Origin: an archaeon
Lineage (GTDB): Archaea > Nanobdellota > Nanobdellia > Pacearchaeales > GW2011-AR1
Assembly (NCBI GenBank): GCA_021107855.1
Contig: JAIORZ010000011.1
Span: 71,686 to 135,685 of the forward strand
DNA length: 64,000 nt
Direction: 5' to 3'
The notes under the pieces were generated by a model. It did no database searches. It was given only the letters and a program-made list of their open reading frames with translations, and was not told the origin of the DNA. Each line of letters starts with the position of its first letter. The first letter of the stretch is position 1. The position numbers were made by a program, and so were the translations under genes. Below are positions 27,201-42,200 of this stretch, in pieces.

Positions 27201-30200
27201 AATGATACGTATGTTGTGGATGTGAGTGGGAGTGGGAATGACGGGACGGTTTACAATGGGACTGTAATGAATATGACAGGTGGAAAATATGGTGGGGCAT
27301 TTGAGTTTGATGGGACTGATGATTATATTAATTGTGGGAATGATTCAAGTTTGGATATTACTGACGAGATTACGATTAGTATGTGGCTGTATCAGGAAGC
27401 CGAATCAACTGCTGGTGGAAATGGGGTAACGAAAGAAGCTGCGTATAAGGTTGGTCCCCAGAGCAGTGGGAAATATATGTTAAGGATGGAAACTACGGGG
27501 GGAAGTTGGGCGGACCAGAATATAACAAGTAGCTCGTCGACGATTCTTGATGAATGGGTTTATCTGGCAGCAACATATGATTCGGTGATAAACAATTCGA
27601 GAATTTATATAAATGGAGATTTGGATACTGAGAGTAGCATACTAATAAATGGGACAATAGAGACAAGTAGTGATATGCTGTGGATTGGTAGAGGAGGGGC
27701 TCCGTATTTCAATGGCTCAATTGATGAGGTTCGTATTTGGGACCGTTCGCTATCGGCAGACGAAGTCTATCAGCAATATGTTTCAAACTTAAATAAATAC
27801 GACACAGACAAATGGTTGTTTTATGTTAATCAGTCAAAGAATTCGACGGAGGGTTTGGGCGCAGAGACTTATACATATCAAGTATTTGCGAGCGATGGGA
27901 GAGGGAATTGGAATTCGACGGAGGAGAGGAGTATAACCACAAATACTTCTGTAATTAGTTTGAGCAATTGTAGTGAATTAGATGAACCCGGGAATTATCG
28001 TTTGACTCAAGATATTGTTAATTTTACTTTAGATGTTTGTATGAATATTACGGCTGATAATGTGACTTTGGATTGTCAAGGGTATATGATTGATGGAGAT
28101 GATAATGGTGACTATGGTATATATACGAGCCAGGCTGTCCAGGCTTATAGAAATTTAACGATTAATAATTGTTCTGTTAGTGACTGGGATACTGGCATCT
28201 ATGCTTATAGGTCCAATTATATCCAACTTGATTATTCCAATTTTAGTTCGAATGTTTATGGGATACATCTTTACTATGCTGATTATGCTACGATTACGGA
28301 TGTTATATCGGAGAATAATACGGATTTTGGTCTTTATGAGGTTGCTTCGGGATATCAGAATATTTCGGATTCTAAATTTAGAAATAATTTAGGGGATGTG
28401 AGGTATTCATGGGGAGTAGAGTGTAATTCGAATTTTAGTAATGTAACAGGAACTGGGGATTTGCCAATTGTATATTATAATTCACAAGTTACTTTAGAGA
28501 ATTGGGATAATAATTTTTCTGAGATGATTTTATGTGGCGCGGACAATTCGGTTTTGAATAATATTTCGTTGAGTAGGAATAATAATCTTGGGTCGTCGAT
28601 ATTTGTGTATACTTCAGATAACGTAAATGTTTCGAATGTTTCTATTAATAACGTAGGGACTAGTCTTCGTGTATATGATTCTAACTATTTGAATCTGACA
28701 AATTCTACGTTTACAAATATGTCGTCGAGTCGTGGTGTTTATGTGGCTAGTTCTGATGATTTGTATGTAGATAATATAACTGTTTCTGGTTCATCCGGAC
28801 TCATTATATCTGATACAAATGATGCCGTTGTTAAAGATAGTTATTTTATTAATAATACCGATACTGGACTTGATGTTGTTTCGTGGGGTAGTAGTTTTAA
28901 TAATTCAATTTATAATAATTTTTTCAACAATAGTGATAATGTGGATTTAGCGGGTAATGAAAATTATAATTTTTGGAATACTACGAATCAAATTGGAGCG
29001 AAAATTTATGGGAATGGGGCGAACATCGGTGGTAATTTTTATGCTGGTTTAAGCGGGATTGGATTTTCGGAAACATGTCAGGATTTTGATAAAGATGGTT
29101 TTTGTGATTCGGCTTTTAATATAACTAATGAAGTTGAATGTACGGCGGGGGTTGATTGTTTTGTTAATGCTACGGATTATTTACCTTTGAGTTCGTATGA
29201 TAGTGATAGCCCACTTATAATTTCAATTAATGAAAGTGTTTCTACTTATACGGCTATCATTTCTGTTGTTTCTAATGAGTATGTTAATTTGACGGTGTCG
29301 TATGGGAAAACGGTGAGCTTGGGGGATGTCTCTAATGATTCTGAATTTAGTTTGAGTCCTGATGCTTCGTTAAGTGACCTTGAGATGCTCACGCTTTATT
29401 ATTATAATGTGACGATTTGTGATTTATATTCTAATTGTAATGAAAGTGGTCCTCATAATTTTACTACGGAGAATTCTTCTTTGACGGAAGGGCTGATTGT
29501 CTATATAGATTTTGAGGAGGGGAATGGAAGTCTTGGGGCGACTTTTGAGGATAAGAGTGGACATGGGAATAATGGGACGGTTACTACGTCGAGTGTTCCG
29601 ATAACCACGGGGATGGTAGGAGATTATGCCTTGGATTTGTTGCCGTCGGGGTATGTGAATATTCCATATGATAGTTCTCTTGATTCTTCAAATATGACCC
29701 TTTCTGTTTGGTTGACTAATAATGATAGTGCTTCCAACACGTATGCCTATTTGAGAAAGACTGGTGAGTGGCATTTGAGAAAGGGAGGTGGGGATTGGGA
29801 TTTTGATGGGGAAGGTGGGTTGTCGAATTATGCTCCTCATGATTGGGATTTTACGACTAATCAGAATGAATGGCATATGCATACCATTACTATAGATAGC
29901 ACGAATTTGGAGTTGAGATTTTATGTTGATGGTGAGCAATTGGGTTCGACAAACACAATGAATATTGCTAAGCCGATTAGTAGCGATGGGATAATGATTG
30001 GAATGTTCTCTTCTAGTTTTAGATGGATAGGGAAATTGGATGATGTGAGGGTTTACAATAGGAGTCTTTCTAATGCGGAGGTGCTGGAGTTGTATGAATA
30101 TAGTATTGCTGATTCGGTTATTCCGAACATAACGTTTGTTTCGCCGACGCCTGAAAATGACACGATAACTCCAAACACGAGTATTGGAATTAATGTTTCG

Positions 30201-33200
30201 ATAATTGAGGCTAATCTTGACGAGGTTATTTGGGATTGGGACGGGACGAATTATAGTGTTATGAATGATAGTCTTGTGGGGATGTGGAACTTTGATAATG
30301 TATCGTCGCTGGGGGAGAATAATAGTTATGTTGTTGATTCGAGTGGATATGGAAATGATGGGACTTGGGGAAATTCGACTACTGGGGATATTAATTGGAC
30401 AACGGGGAAATATGATTTGGGAATTGAATTTGATGGGCTTGATGACTATATTGATTGTGGGAATGATTCAAGTTTAAGTTTACCTATTGCTTATACTATT
30501 TCAGCATGGGTCAAACCGGAAGATTTGTCTCCAAGTGGGGCGATAGCTGGGAAAGGTGAGGAGACTGATTCCCCATACGCAGGTTATGGTATGCTTATGG
30601 ATGCTGATGGGGGGGAATTTAGATGTGTGACTATAAGTAGTGCTGGTATAGGCTCAGCTTATGGCGATGTCGTAAGTACGACTACTTTTACAAATGGAAT
30701 ATGGTATTATGTTACTTGTCGTTCAACTGCTTCATCACTTGAGATATATGTTGATGGAGTAAGTGAAGCAATAGATAATACGCAAGCAGCTAATACTGGT
30801 TCTGCTTCTGGTTCTGAGTGGATTGGATTGACAGTGCAAGACGGAACTTCTTATTATCTTAACGGTTCGATAGATGAAGTTAGAATCTGGAATCGTTCGT
30901 TGTCGACGGAGGAAATCCAACAGCAGTATATGGCTAATTTGAATAAATACGATACGGATAAATGGTTGCTTTATATTAACCAATCGAAGAATGCTACGGA
31001 CGGTTTGGATGATGGAGCGTATACGTATCAGGCATTTGCGGGGGATGAGAGTGATAATTGGAATTCGACGGAGGAGAGAGAGATAATTGTTAATACGTCG
31101 ATTTGTACGACCTGTTCAAATTGTAATAGTAAGATAGTTAGTGCGGGGTCGGGGGATACGGTTAAGCTTGCGGCGGATATTTTTGGGCAGGATGGGAATT
31201 GTATAAATTTTAGTGGTAAGGACAATGTGACGTTTGATTGTGATGGGTATGATATAGGGGGGGATGGGGATGATACTGGGTATGGAATTTATCTTTCTAG
31301 CGGATCGGATTATAATACAATTAAAGATTGTACGAATGTTAGTGGGTTTGGGAATGGGCTTCGTGCTGTAGGTTCGGATAGCAATACTTTAGTTAATAAT
31401 AGTGTGACTGGCGAGGTGTATGGGATGTATTTTGGTTCTGCATCGAATTATAATAATTTAACTAATAATTTAATAAATTGTACAGGAAGTTATGTTTCGG
31501 GGAGAGCCGGAATTAGATTGGATAATGCTGATCATAGCAATCTTACGAATAATATGATAGATGCGGCTAACAATTATGGAATTTATTTTTATAATGGAGC
31601 CACTGGTAATACGTTGGTTAATAATAGTGTGACGACTGTTTCTAGAGCGGGGGTTTATCTTTATTCTGGATCTGGTGATAGTAATTTAATTAATAATACT
31701 GTTATAAGTACTTCGAGTAATGGGATTGTTGTTGCTTCGGATGATAATACGTTAATTTCTAATATCGGCTGGGTTGCTGGTTCGGGTGGCGGGATTTATC
31801 TTAATGGGGCTTCGAATATTAATTTAACTGGTAATAATGGAACAAGTAATTTGGGTTCTGGGATTTATATTAGTTCTTCTTCAAATTATAATAATTTGAC
31901 TAATAATGTTGGGGTTAGTAATTCATCTGTTGGGATAAGGGTTTATTCTTCTTGGAATAATACTTTAACTAATAATACTGGAATGAGTAATTCAAGTTCT
32001 GGGATTTATATTCATTATGGAGGTGGCCATAATTTAACTGATAATATTGTAAGGTCGGAAACTAATGTGGGGTTACAAATTCGAGACGCAGATTATAATT
32101 CGATTTCGAGATTGAATTCAAGTGTGACTTCTGGAGGTTTAGGGATATTTATTTATGATGGGCTTTATAACAATTTCACTGATTGCGTTTATTTGGATGC
32201 AGAAATAGATGCCCATATTGACGATTCTATTTTTGATGGCTATTCTACTGGTAATATTTTTTTAAATTGTTCTTATGATAGCGAATTGGTAAATGGAACA
32301 GAAAGTAGTTTGATTCGTAAATGGTATTTTGAGGAGAGGGTTAATAACTCGGTTGGTTATTTGAGTGGGGCTGGTGTTAATGTTACGAATTCTAGTTCGG
32401 TGAATATTTTTTCGGAGTTGACGAATTCGAGTGGGGAGGTTTCTAGGGCGGAGTTGGTTGAGTATATTAATCTTGGGGGGACTAAGACTTTTGCGACGCC
32501 GCATGTTGTGAATACGTCTAAAGCTGATTATACAACGAATTCTAGTTCGTATAATTTGAGTGTTGAGGAAAATGTTTTTGTGTGGGTTATTTTGGGGGAG
32601 TATATTGAATGTGTTAATTGTTCGGATTGTAATAGTAAGATAGCGAGTGCGAGTTCGGGGGATATAGTTTATCTTGCAGAGGATATTGTCGGACATGATA
32701 GTACGTGTCTTGAGTTTAATGGCGCTGATAATTTCACGTTTGATTGTAATGGACATATAATAAATGGTGATGATTCTTCGGGTAGTCGTGCAGTACGAAG
32801 TAATAATTCAAATGGTGGCTCGGATAATATAATAATTCAGAACTGCCATAATATTTCAAGCTTCCGAAGGGGGATGGTTTTTGATGATTCGCAGAATATA
32901 ACAATTTACAATGTTACTTTGTCGGATATGTCTGATGGTATATGGGGTTATGGAATAGATATCGAAGATAGTAGTTCTGTGACAATAAATAATTCAAGAA
33001 TATATAATGTAGGGGATGGTTTAAGTATCGATTCAAGTTCACAGAATGTTGAAGTTTATAATTCGAATTTTTCGGGTAATTTGGCCCAAGCTGTTTCTAT
33101 AAGTTCTTCAGGCACAAATTGTTATCATAAGTTTGTTAATGTTAGTGTAGGTAGTGGCAATCCGTTAGTATATTATAATAATACTCAGGGATTGTTAATT

Positions 33201-36200
33201 GAGAATAATGATTCTATTGGTCAACTTATTTTATGTGAAGTTGATAATTCTACGATAAGAAATATCACGATGCAGAATCAGGATGGTATCACACTATCGT
33301 CTTCGGATAATAATACAATAAATGATTCGATAATTAATGGTAGTGGTTTTACAAATCTTCATTTGGTAAGATATTCTAAACTGAATAATATTACGGATTC
33401 TTACTTTGGTTATGCATACAGAAATATGATACTTGATAATTCAGAGAATAGTACATTTGATGATTTGATAATTGATAGTGCAACTAATTTGAATGTTGAA
33501 ATATTAAGCTGGAACGATGGCGGTGAATATAATTTATTCGATAATGTAACAGTTAAGCATGGTACTTTCAATATACAGGGATGTGATTATAATACGATAA
33601 AAAATTCTAGGTTTACAGATAGCACGATTTCTCTTAATTCGGCGGGGAGTTATGACCCTGAAAATAATACTTTTTATAATAATATTTTTAATAGCACTAA
33701 TAATGTTGAGAATCTAGATAATATAACTAATTTCTGGAATATATCGAAGACTGCTGGAACGAATATTATCGGCGGAGCATATCTTGGGGGGAATTTTTGG
33801 ACAAACCCTGTTGGCACTGGCTGGTCGGATAATTGTACGGACAGTGATGGGGATGGGATTTGTCAGATTGAGTATAATATTACTGGTAATAATACTGATT
33901 GGTTGCCTCTTTATTTAGATGCAATTTATCCTCAATTAAATTTTACGCCACCGACGCCTGATAATGACACGACGACGCCAAATGCAAGTATCGAGATTAA
34001 TGTGACGATAGAGGAATTGAATTTGGACGAGGTTGTTTGGAATTGGGATGGGACGAATTATAGTGTTATGAATAATAGTTTGGTTCTGATGATGAATTTT
34101 GATAATGTTTCGGCGTTGGGGGAGAATGATACGCTTGTTGTTGATGTTAGTGGGAGTGGGAATGATGGGACGGTGACTAATGCTGTAGTTAATACAACTG
34201 ATTGTAAGTTTGGGAATTGCTTTAGTTTTGATGGGAACGAGGATAGAGTTGATTTAGGTTCATTTGATGAACAAGAAAATATAAGTGAGTTTTCTATTAG
34301 TCTTTGGATTAAGCCATTTACTACTATCCCTTCCGAAATAGTAGATACTATATTTTATAAATCTGGCTCAGGAGATGATTGCATGTTTTTGAGGTGGGAA
34401 GATAACCAGAACATTGAGTTTAGAGTGTATGCCCCAGGGAATGTGGCTTATACGGGATCTTTTACAGATGGTATAACAGATACAAATTGGTATCATGTTG
34501 TAGGAGTATTAGACGGTACGAATGTTTCTATATATGTAAATGGTGTTAAGGGAGACGTAAGTCCTGCATGGCCAACTGGTAATAAAACCCAAACATGTTC
34601 ACATAATCTTATAATTGGGGAAGAAGGAACTGGAGGATTCAACGGTTCTATAGATGAAGTCAGGGCTTGGAATCGTTCTTTGTCGGCATCAGAAATTCAA
34701 CAGCAGTATATGTCTAATCTAAATAAATACGACACAGACAAATGGTTGCTTTATGTTAATCAGTCGAAGAATGCTACGGACGGTTTGGATGATGGAGCGT
34801 ATACGTATCAGGCATTTGCGGGGGATGAGAGTGGGAATTGGAATTCGACGGAGAAGAGAGTGATTACGATTCAGGAAGATATAACATATCCCCAATTAAA
34901 TTTTACGCCACCGACGCCTGATAATGACACGACGACGCCAAATGCAAGTATCGAGATTAATGTGACGATAGAGGAATTGAATTTGGACGAGGTTGTTTGG
35001 AATTGGGATGGGACGAATTATAGTGTTATGAATAATAGTTTGGTTCTGATGATGAATTTTGATAATGTTTCGGCGTTGGGGGAGAATGATACGCTTGTTG
35101 TTGATGTTTCGGGGAGTGGGAATGATGGGGCTTGTAGTAGCAATTGTCCAGCGTTGAATAGTTCTGGCAGATTTGGTTCTTCGTTTGAATATAGCAGTTC
35201 ATCTGGAACAGCTATCTCAATTGACCATAGTAGTTCTCTTAACATCACAGATAACATCACAATATCTGCTTGGATATATCCTGTGGGCTGGGGGGAGAAT
35301 GAACAGGGCAGTATAGTCGATAAAGCATATGATACAGCATATGCTTTTTACATGGATAACAATACGGGCGGAGAGAGAGTTAAGTTTGCTAGTGATAATA
35401 TCGGAATCGCTCAAGTGTCTACATCCAATTCTATTGACCTTAATGAATGGCAGCATGTAGTTGTTACATATAATCGTTCATATGTGCAGTTTTATCTTGA
35501 CGGAGAAACCAATGGTGGCGGAGCAGAAACTGCAGCTATGGGTACAAATAGTATAGACCTGTTAATTGGAGCTGATATTAATGGATATTCATATGGGTTT
35601 GACGGCCTGATAGATGAAGTAAAGATTTGGAATCGTTCACTGTCGGCAGAAGAAGTTAGGCAATTATATTTTATAAATTTAAATAAATACGACACAGACA
35701 AATGGTTGCTTTATGTTAATCAGTCGAAGAATGCTACGGACGGTTTGGATGATGGAGCGTATACGTATCAGGCATTTGCGGGGGATGAGAGTGGGAATTG
35801 GAATTCGACGGAGAAGAGAATGATTACGATTCAGGATGAGTCAAGTTATTTTAATTCTCAGTGGAATACTGCTAATCCTGGCACGTCTAATAGCACTACG
35901 ATTGAGTTGCCTTTGGAAGTTGATGGGAATTATAATTTTACTGTTGATTGGGGAGATGGGAATAGTACGACTGTTCTCGCATATGATAGCGTGAATGCGA
36001 CGCATGATTATTTAGTGGAGGGGACATATAATGTTTCCATATCGGGGACGATTGAAGGATTTAGATTTAATAGCGGGGGAGATAGGCGGAAAATTATAGA
36101 TATAAGTCAGTGGGGGAATTTGAATGTTGGGAATAATAGTGCTTATTTTTATGGTTGTAGTAATTTGGATGTGAGTGCGACAGATGTTTTGGATTTAACT

Positions 36201-39200
36201 GGGACAACTGATTTGAATTATATGTTTGGTTCCGCCTCGGCCTTTAACGGCAACATTTCAACTTGGAATGTGTCAAGTGTTACGGACATGAGTTTTATGT
36301 TCCAGTATGCCTCGTCTTTCAATGGTAGTTTGTCGAGTTGGGATGTATCAAGTGTTACAACTATGAATAGTATGTTTTATGCTGCCAATTCCTTTAATAG
36401 TAGCTTGTCAAACTGGGACACATCAAGTGTCATAAATATGAATAATATGTTTACCAATAATCCAATCTTCAACGGCAACATATCAACTTGGAATGTTTCG
36501 AGCGCCACAATCATGAGTGGTATGTTCTATAATGCCGATGCTTTCAATGGTGATATGTCAAACTGGGATACCTCGAGTGTTACGACTATGGCTTCTATGT
36601 TTCACTCTAATTCAGGTTTCAATGGAGACATATCAAGCTGGGATACCTCAAGCGTCATAGCCATGAATTCTATGTTTCAGTCTGCCTCAGCCTTCAATGG
36701 TAATTTGTCAAATTGGAATACGTCGAATGTTTCAACCATGCTTTCTATGTTTGAATCCGCCACAGCCTTTAATGGCAGTTTGTCAAATTGGAATACGTCA
36801 AATGTTACAACGATGTATAGGATGTTTTATGGCACTCCGGTCTTCAATAGTAACATATCAAATTGGGATACCTCAAAGGTCGAGAACATGGATTCTATGT
36901 TCCGCTCTACTTCAGCATTCAATAGTAACATATCAAACTGGGATGTATCAGGTGTCACAGATATGGATTATATGTTTTATTCTGCCTCAGCTTTCAACGG
37001 TGATATATCAGATTGGAATACTTCAAGTCTTATGTATATGAGCGGCATGTTCTATAACACCTTGGTCTTTAATAGTAGTTTATCAAACTGGGATATTTCA
37101 GGCGTTGTAAACATGAATGATTTATTTCGTTCTACCTCAGCCTTTAATAATAACATATCAAGCTGGAATGTATCAAAAATTGGAAGTATGCATTCTATGT
37201 TTCGTGATGCTACGGCCTTTAATGGTGACATATCAAATTGGGACACCTCAAGTCTTACAACCCCGGGCGCCATGTTCTATGGCGCTACAACCTTCAACGG
37301 CAACATATCAAATTGGAATATGTCAAAAGTTGGAAGTTTTGATTATATGTTCTATGGCGCTACAACCTTCAACGGCAATATATCAAACTGGGACACGTCG
37401 GGTGCTACAGGTATGAGTTATATGTTTCAATCTGCCACGGCTTTTGACCAAGACATAGGGGGCTGGAATGTTTCGGGGGTTACAACTATGACAAATATGT
37501 TTCTCAATGTCAAGTTGTCTCCTGCTAATTATGACTCTTTGCTTATCGGTTGGGACAATTTGTCGAGTTTGCAGAATACTGTTACATTTGATGCTGGGAA
37601 TAGTCAATATTGTTTAGGGAATGATTCTAAGCAAAATATTATTGGGAATTATAGTTGGGTAATAACAGATGGAGGGATGAATTGCACTCTTCCTAATATC
37701 ACGGATATCATCATCATCAACGAATCGGGTGTTGTGGATGGAACTATTGGTAGAGGAGATAACGTGACGATTAACGTGACTTTGGAAGATGAGTATGGGA
37801 TTGATAAGGTTTGGGTGAAGGTTTGGGAGGGAGCTGTTGGGATTTCGAGTGTGCTTTATGAGGGTTTCTTGACTTTGATTGGGGCGTTTTGGACTGTGAC
37901 ATTTGGGACGAATTCGAGTTTTAATTTAGGGGAGGTTAATTATACGATTTATGTTAATAACAGCGAGGGGGAGGAGGTTAATGAAAGTGGGAATTTTACT
38001 CTTAGTGATTTGTCATGTGATTATTCTTGTGTTAATTGTTCAGATTGTACGGCTAAAATAGCGGCAGCGAGTGCGGGTGAGACGGTTTGTCTTTCTCAGG
38101 ATATTAATGATGCGACGACTTCTGATTGTATTGATATTGATACTAATGGCATAGAATTTAATTGTCAGGGTAATTTGATAGATGGTAATGATGCGGCTGA
38201 CCGGGCGATAAATGTCCAGAGGGGTTCAAATGAAAATACAAGTGTTACTATTGCAAACTGTGTGTTTTCTGGCTGGGATACTTCAACCATCCAACTTTAT
38301 TATGCGTGGAATAATACCTTGAGAGATATCGATATTATTAGGCAGGCAACGACTAATTATGAGTATGGGATATATCTTTATTATGCCTGGGATAATTTGA
38401 TTGAGGATTTTGATATTAATGAAACATACGGGGGAATCAGTATCACACGGAGCGAAAATAATGATATTAGGAATGGAACTATCAGGGATTCGGGGGCAGG
38501 AATAGGAATAGGAAGTCTTTCCGACTACAATAATATCACGGATGTCTCATTTGAAAATTGTAGCGAAAATGGTATAACAATATCTAGCGGTTGTGATTAT
38601 ATTAATATTGTGAATGCAACGATTAGTGATAGTCAGCAGTATGGTATTAATATTGCGTCGGTTGGTTCGCTAATTGCTAATTCAACGATTACCGGTAGTG
38701 GTTGGGCTGGAATCAGAAATGACCCAGGTGCTTCGTCGAGCATTTATAATAATTATTTAAACAATTCCAATAATATTTTTAATTATGATGGATCGGCAGT
38801 AACCAATTATAATAGTAGTGGGGCAGGAACAAATATTATTGGCAATTCGGGTATAGGTGGGAACTTTTATGCGAATCCTTCCGGGACAGGATTTTCGGAA
38901 ACATGTAATGATAGCAATAGCGATGGTTTTTGTGATATTGCGTTCGTTCATGAATATAATAATTATGACTTGTTGCCGTTGACTTCTGTTGGGAATAATC
39001 CTACGATTAATTATTCTGTTGATGGATGTTATGTTGTGAGCCAGTCTGGTTATTATAATTTGACAGGAAATATAACTAATTCGTATTTTTCAAATTGTAT
39101 TAATCTGCAGTCGGATAATGTGACGTTTGATTGTAAAGGTTTTTATGTGAATGGAAATATTGGGGCGCAATCTCGTTATGGAATGCTTTTCGCAAGGGAT

Positions 39201-42200
39201 AATTATGATTATGCGAATGTGACTATAAAGAATTGTAATTTCAGTGGATGGGCTGTGAGTGCGATAAGGATAGTATATATGGGGGGGGTAGAGATTGAGG
39301 ATTCAAATTTTTATGAACCTGCTAGTGGCGATATGACAATAGATTTACGGTATGGGAATAATATTACATTTGATAATGTCTGGGCTGAAAACCAGTGGTA
39401 TCCGCTCTATTCAGATTATGCTGATAACATAGTTATAAGAAACAGTAGATTTAATTCAAGTAGCTCTGGACTTAGGTTTAATAGTGCTGATAATTTGACA
39501 ATAGATAATACGACTTTCTATGATTCGTCTAGGGGAATATATCTAAGTGGCGGTGATAATATCATTGTGAACCATAGTAATTTCACAAATTGCGCAGGGA
39601 ATGCGATAGAAAAAACATCGGGCAAGATTGAAGTTCATGATACGCATTTTGAAAATAATGGGCGTGCATTTAGAACAGGAGGTGTGATGGAGGGCTCAAT
39701 CTTTGAATCCAACCATATTCTCAACAGTACTTTCCAGGGGGTTAGTTATGGGACAACCAGCGGAACGCAAGATTCATGGCATAATAATTATTTTAATAAT
39801 TCCCAAAATTTTTATTTTACAAGTTATTCATCGGAGTTTCAATTAAATACTTCTAACCAATCGAAATTAAATATTATAGGAAACATGAGTTATGGGGGGA
39901 ATTTTTGGGCCCAGCCAAATGGTCTTGGATTTTCGGAGACTTGTAGTAATTTGGATGGAGATGGTTTTTGTGATGATGATTATTGGATACAGGGCACTGC
40001 GGTGGATATGTTAGCTTTAGTAAATAAGTCCCAGAACCAGACGACAAATTTGACGGGGTGTATGGCGATTCAAACTCCAGGTTATTATACCCTTGCGAAT
40101 GATATAGATAGTGATGCGGCGGAGATATGTATTGATATTGCGTCTGATGATGTAATATTAGATTGTAAGGGTCATTCCCTTGATGGAAATGGAGTTGGGC
40201 TGAAAGGAATTTATGCGTCAAGAGCGGTGCAAGTTTCGGCAAATATTACAATTATGAATTGTACTTTATCGTCATGGACGCAAGAAAATATATATTTAGG
40301 AAGGGTAGATGATGTTGGAATTTTTGATGTGGTGAGTGCCAATACGTCGGGGGGTTCTGATGAGTGTATTTATTTAGCATTTTCAGATAACCTTATTTTA
40401 GAGAATGTAGATTTGGATGATTGTTATATAGGTCTGCTTACTCAGTATAGTGAATCGCAAAATATTACTAATGTCAATATTAGTGCAACTTATATAGGAT
40501 TATATCTGGCATCACCCTCGACAAATCATTATATCGATTCGGTTAATACTGAAGGGGGGACATATGGTATTTGGGCCTATGGGGATAATCATGTTCTCAA
40601 GAACGTCAAAATAAATGGTTCGACAACTGGTTTTAGGATGCAAACAGCAGATAATATTTTGTTGGATAATCTGACGATATACGATTGTACCACGGGGTTA
40701 TATTATTATTCTAATATTGATAATGCAACGCTTGCGAATAGTACGATAATGGATTGTTCTTCGTGGGGTGTTTACATAGCTACTTCTGGGGCGACTAATC
40801 CGAACATATTTACAAACAACTTTTTCAATAACACTAATAATGTTCAGTTTGCCGGAACAATTTATAATAATACATGGAATCAGAGTAAAACTTTAGGAAC
40901 TAATATATTTGACGGTCCTTATCTTGGGGGGAATTATTATGCGACGCCTAGTGGGACGGGACATTCTGAGGTTTGTAATGACACTAGTCTGGTGGATGGT
41001 ATCTGTGATGAGTATTATAATTTGTCTGCTGGCGGGAATAAGTCGATTGATTGGTTGCCGTTGACTAACTATACTAACGTTCCTCCGAATATTACGGATA
41101 TCATCATCATCAACGAATCGGGTGTTGTGGATGGGACAATTTTACAGGGAGACAATGTGACGATTAATGTGACTCTGGAGAGTGAGTATGGAATTGAGAA
41201 GGTTTGGGTGAAGGTTTGGGAGGGGGTTGTTGGAGCGAGTAGTGTTCTTTATGAGGGGTTCTTGACTTTGGTTGGGGCATTTTGGACTGTGACGTTTGGG
41301 ACGAATTCGAGTTTTGGTCCTGGAGAGGTTAATTATACGATTTATGTTAATAATAGTGGAGCGGAGGAGGTGAATCAGAGTGGGAATTTTACTATTAGTA
41401 CTGATAATTTTGCGCCGAATGATGTGACACTGGTCTTAGTTTCTGTTGATGATTTAAATTTGACGACGAGTGATTTGAATTGTTCTGGGGTCGTTAGCGA
41501 TGATGATGGTGATAGTTTGAATGTTTCAGTGAGGTGGTATAAGAATTCAGTTTTGAATTTGTCGGTTAGTTATAATAATGATTATACGAATGGGACGGAG
41601 TTTAGTGCGATTTTGAATTCTGGGAATACGAGCAAGGGAGAGGATTGGAATTGTTCTGTTCGGGTTTATGATGGAGTGGGATATGGTAATTGGAGTAATT
41701 CTAGTGAATTGGAAATTTTAAATACTTTACCGACGGTGAGTTTGGATATTCCTGATGATTGGAATTCGACAACGAATAGGACGCCGGAATTTAGTTGGAT
41801 GGGTTATGATGCGGATGGGGACAGTATGACTTATGAGATTAATATTAGTGAGCATTTGTTTGCGGGGGCTAAGTTCTGTAATGACGATAGGTCGAATGAT
41901 AGTTTAAGTTCGGAATCCCATATCCCTTCTAGTGATTTGCTTTGTTTGCATGATAATGGTTATTATTATAATTGGTCGGTTAGGGCGCATGATGGGACTG
42001 GCTGGGGAGAGTGGTCGAGTATTTGGCATCTGAATGTGACGGCTGAAATTGATGTGAATTTGAGTGTTAATGATGTTAGTTTTGGTTCGTTAGATTTGGG
42101 GGAGATTGAGAATACGAGTGATGATAACCCGGGTCCTTTTGTGTTGGATAATGATGGTAATGTCGTCGTGAATATTTCTATTAATTCGTCGCAGTTGTGG

